A DNA stretch of 64,000 nt from Pseudomonas kilonensis. Lineage in GTDB: Bacteria; Pseudomonadota; Gammaproteobacteria; Pseudomonadales; Pseudomonadaceae. Positions 61,511 to 64,000 of the stretch are shown here, one piece after another. The notes beneath the pieces were generated by a model that saw only the letters and a program-made list of their open reading frames with translations, was not told the origin of the DNA and made no database searches. The stretch is taken from the NCBI RefSeq assembly GCF_001269885.1, contig NZ_LHVH01000020.1, forward strand, positions 1-64,000. Reading direction: 5' to 3'. How positions within the stretch are numbered: position 1 is the stretch's first letter; every line of letters starts with the position of its first letter. A program made the translations under genes and the position numbers.

Positions 61511-63250
61511 TTAGAGCTTCGGCAACTGCCCGATCCGCCCCATCATCTCGGTCACGATCTGCAAGTCCAACAGGAACTGCTCGACCGTCTTGAACTCGTT
61601 GTCGTTGTGACCGGTGTACTTGACGTCGGGCATGGCCAGGCCGAACTGCACGCCATTGGGCAAGTCATGAACCGAAGTGGCGCCGGCAGAGGTGCCGTAT
61701 TTGTGTTCCATGCCCAGGTTCTCCGTGGCGACGGCCAGCAGCGCCTTGACCCATTCGCCTTCGGGGTTGCGGTACATCGGCTCGTCAATGGAGGCGTCGA
61801 AGGCGACGGCGACCTGGGATGTCTTGGTCCAGGCAGACAGCTTGTCGGTGATCTCAGTCTTCAGTGCCTCGGTCGGCTTGCCAACCGGAACCCGCAGGTT
61901 GACCGCCAGCTTGAAGGTCTTGTCATCCATCCCGACGTAGGTCAGCGTGGCGGTCAGCGGCCCCATGAACGCGTCGGAAAAGCCGATGCCCAATTTTTTG
62001 CCCAGGTAATCCAGGCCCCAGTTGTCGGTGGCGTAGCGCGCGGCGTCGGTGATGTGGTTGTGCTTGAGCGCGACTTTGCCGTCGAGGCCGTTGATGAACA
62101 CCAGCATCCTGGAGACCGGGTTGACGCCTGACTCGGGCTCGGAGGAGTGGGCCGAGACGCCAGTGAAGGTCAGCTTGACCGTGTTGTCGGCCACTTCGCT
62201 TTTTGCCTCAAAGTCGCCGCCATTGGCCTTGGCATAGGCTGTACCGGCCTTGAGTAGGTTGGCGGCCAGTTCGGTGGGCTTGTCGGTGACAAAGGTCGCC
62301 ACCGACGTCGACGGGATCTGGTTGGTCGCCATGCCACCGGTGAGCGCCGTTATTTCCGCGCCCTTGCCCTGTGCCGCGCGGCGCGGGAAATTGGCCATGA
62401 CGGTGCCATAGCCTTTCTCGGCAATCACCACGGGGTAGCCGCCGTCCAGTGCCAGGTTGTAGTTGGGCGTCGGGTTGCGTTCGAAATAATAGGGGATGGC
62501 GTCGCCGGTGGTTTCCTCGGTGGTGTCGACCAGCAGCTTGAAGTTGCGCGCCAGCGGCAGTTTCTCTTCCTTGATGATCTTCATGGCATAGAGCGCGACC
62601 ACGATGCCGTTCTTGTCGTCCTCGGTACCGCGGCCATACATGCGGTCGCCCACCAGGGTGACCTTGAACGGGTCGAGGCGGGTGCCATCTTTCAACACCC
62701 AGTTTTCCGGCGTTACCGGCACCACATCGGCATGGGCGTGAATGCCGACGACTTCGTCGCCGCTGCCTTGGAGGGAAATCTCATAGACGCGGTTGTCGAC
62801 ATTGCGGAAGTTGAGGTTGAACGCCTCGGCCAGGCTTTTGATCTTGTCGGCGATCTTGAGGAATTCCGGGTTCTCGTGCTGGGCAACGCCGTCCTTGCGA
62901 AAGGTCGGGATGGCGACCAGTTCCTTCAGTGTCTCGGTGGCCGCCTGGCCGTATTTCACTCGGGCATAGAGGCCCAGCAGGCGATGGATTTCATTCTGCT
63001 GTTCAGTCGAAAGGGTTTTGTTGCCTTGGAACGCGCTGATGGCCGGGCCGAGGTTGGCGGTTTTGCCCAGGTCGCTCTTGGCCACATCGGCCAGGAATTG
63101 TCTGAAATCGGTGACTGAGGTGTCGGAGAAGGTTTTGACGATGGCTGCGCCCTGTTGGGCGGTGATGTTGGCGAAGGCTGGTGTGGTGATCGAAGCGAGG
63201 CTGGACAACAGCAGGGTGGCCACGGCCAGGTGTTTGAGCGAGAAGTCCAT
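61511..63250 (-). CDS. Exported M20-family dipeptidase (PepV-like)
   Basis: A 579-residue M20 metallopeptidase. The signal peptide ends AFA near residue 27, which is unusual as most PepV enzymes are cytoplasmic. Metal-site motifs: VVGIHAHADVVPV, RGTEDDKNGI, DTTEETTGDA, and a late YTGHNDNEF. About 100 residues after the signal peptide are extra to the catalytic core. It probably removes N-terminal residues from dipeptides in the periplasm. No operon partner. AGGAAT precedes the start. Confidence 0.85.
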   Translation of the reverse strand: MDFSLKHLAVATLLLSSLASITTPAFANITAQQGAAIVKTFSDTSVTDFRQFLADVAKSDLGKTANLGPAISAFQGNKTLSTEQQNEIHRLLGLYARVKYGQAATETLKELVAIPTFRKDGVAQHENPEFLKIADKIKSLAEAFNLNFRNVDNRVYEISLQGSGDEVVGIHAHADVVPVTPENWVLKDGTRLDPFKVTLVGDRMYGRGTEDDKNGIVVALYAMKIIKEEKLPLARNFKLLVDTTEETTGDAIPYYFERNPTPNYNLALDGGYPVVIAEKGYGTVMANFPRRAAQGKGAEITALTGGMATNQIPSTSVATFVTDKPTELAANLLKAGTAYAKANGGDFEAKSEVADNTVKLTFTGVSAHSSEPESGVNPVSRMLVFINGLDGKVALKHNHITDAARYATDNWGLDYLGKKLGIGFSDAFMGPLTATLTYVGMDDKTFKLAVNLRVPVGKPTEALKTEITDKLSAWTKTSQVAVAFDASIDEPMYRNPEGEWVKALLAVATENLGMEHKYGTSAGATSVHDLPNGVQFGLAMPDVKYTGHNDNEFKTVEQFLLDLQIVTEMMGRIGQLPKL

Positions 63251-63422
63251 TGCTGGGCATTCCTTTGCAGGCGGTAGGAGGGAAGTGTCTGATTTGATGA
63301 CACAAACCTTTACAACCTAACAGGCGATTGTGGGGCAGGGGAGTCTGGCGAGGGGAATTTGTCGCACAGTGAGGCAAAAACGGCGCAGAAATGAAAAATC
63401 CATTCCAATCACCCAACATTCA

Positions 63423-63513
63423 GTGTGGGAGCGGGCTTGCTCGCGAAGAGGCCAGCACATTCAACATCATCGTCGACTGTTATGCCGCCTTCGCGAGCAA
63501 GCCCGCTCCCACA
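63423..63513. repeat. REPIN
   Basis: GTGTGGGAGCGGGCTTGCTCGCGAA faces TTCGCGAGCAAGCCCGCTCCCACAG with spacer AGCACATTCAACATCATCG. The gap 63251-63580 holds this element and no gene. Confidence 0.88.
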
Positions 63514-63580
63514 GGGGATCTGTGGTGGATGCCAGTTTTGTTAACACCCACTCCCACAGGGGAAGCGGGTGGGTATTGGT

Positions 63581-64000
63581 TTAATGCGGTGCGCGGGGGA
63601 TCGTCTTGAGCAGGTCTTCAGGGCTGATATGGCCGACCACGGGTTGCGCGGTGCTGCCGGGCAATGGCAGGTCGAGGATGTGCCCCTTGATCTTGCCGAC
63701 CACATGCATTTCGCAGGGTTTGCAGTCGAACTTCAGCGTCAGCACTTCATCACCGTGTATCAGCTGCATCGGTGCCACCTTGGTGCGTACGCCGGTGACG
63801 CCCTTGGCCTGCTTGGGGCAGAGGTTGAACGAGAAGCGCAGGCAGTGCTTGGTGATCATCACCGGCACTTCACCGGTTTCCTCGTGGGCCTCGAACGCCG
63901 CGTCGATCAGCTTGACGCCGTGACGATGATAGAAGTCCCGGGCCTTCTGGTTGTAGACGTTGGCCAGGAACGACAGGTGCGACTCCGGGTACACCGGCGG
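63581..64000 (-). CDS. U32-family protein, C-terminal part (RlhA/YdcP-like), cut by the window end
   Basis: The last about 140 residues of a longer protein; coding continues beyond 64000 (PPVYPESHLSFLANVYNQKA). The segment VPVMITKHCLRFSFNLCPKQAKGV...LTLKFDCKPCEMHVVGKIKG has the four cysteines and spacing of the RlhA (YdcP) group of U32 proteins, which hydroxylates 23S rRNA in E. coli. An internal GTG at 63994 is not the true start. Which U32 subgroup it is remains uncertain without the N-terminus. Confidence 0.75.
   Translation of the reverse strand, partial: PPVYPESHLSFLANVYNQKARDFYHRHGVKLIDAAFEAHEETGEVPVMITKHCLRFSFNLCPKQAKGVTGVRTKVAPMQLIHGDEVLTLKFDCKPCEMHVVGKIKGHILDLPLPGSTAQPVVGHISPEDLLKTIPRAPH

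Overview
The window looks like the chromosome of a denitrifying Pseudomonas of the P. fluorescens complex. Codon use is GC-rich, the intergenic spaces are crowded with the GTGGGAGC...GCTCGCG class of REP/REPIN repeats typical of that complex, and the nirSMCFDLGHJEN gene order matches the Pseudomonas layout. No rRNA, tRNA, CRISPR array, integrase or transposase was seen. The species assignment is inference.

Layout. 0-9 kb: accessory metabolism. It holds a tautomerase, two LysR regulators, an exported NTF2-like protein between two 145-bp repeats, a DUF6124 gene behind an apparently structured leader RNA, and a sugar-acid module (LysR, MFS importer, glucarate-dehydratase-like enzyme, porin). 9-24.6 kb: nitrite and NO respiration. 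nirS-M-C-F-D-L-G-H-J-E-N runs leftward, and nirQ-norE-norF-like, norCB and norD run rightward. 24.6-30.2 kb: NO regulation and protection (dnrP, dnr, nnrS, a CopD-like membrane protein, a YtfE/DnrN repair protein, norR). 30.4-35.9 kb: pdxH-like, moaB, moeA, then ubiU-ubiV-ubiT (O2-independent ubiquinone synthesis) and a DGC-domain protein. 35.9-37.1 kb: a gene-free repeat island with 334-bp inverted arms around tandem 134-bp REPIN units. 37.1-52.3 kb: nitrate respiration (a second DNR-type regulator, narL, narX, narK1, narK2, narGHJI, a parvulin, moaA). 52.7-55.7 kb: anaerobic ribonucleotide reductase, with the glycyl-radical segment on its own 53-residue ORF. 55.7-64 kb: a chemoreceptor, an ftrABCD-type iron uptake operon, a DUF3079 gene, an exported M20 dipeptidase and the 3' end of a U32 (RlhA-like) gene.

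How it works together. NarK, NarGHI, NirS and NorCB carry out nitrate to nitrite to NO to N2O; the nos genes are not in the window. Moco (moaA, moaB, moeA), heme d1 (nirF, D, L, G, H, J, E, N), quinone (ubiUVT) and dNTP (nrdDG) supply is gathered around them. FNR-type boxes (TTGAT-N4-ATCAA, perfect or one mismatch) lie before nirS/nirQ, norC, ubiU, narK1, nrdD and the DUF3079 gene. Two further promoters have a sigma-54 -24/-12 element preceded by three GGT-N7-ACC NorR half-site pairs with nearly the same spacing: one before the YtfE/DnrN gene and one before dnr. This predicts that NorR senses NO and drives synthesis of the NO-responsive regulator DNR.
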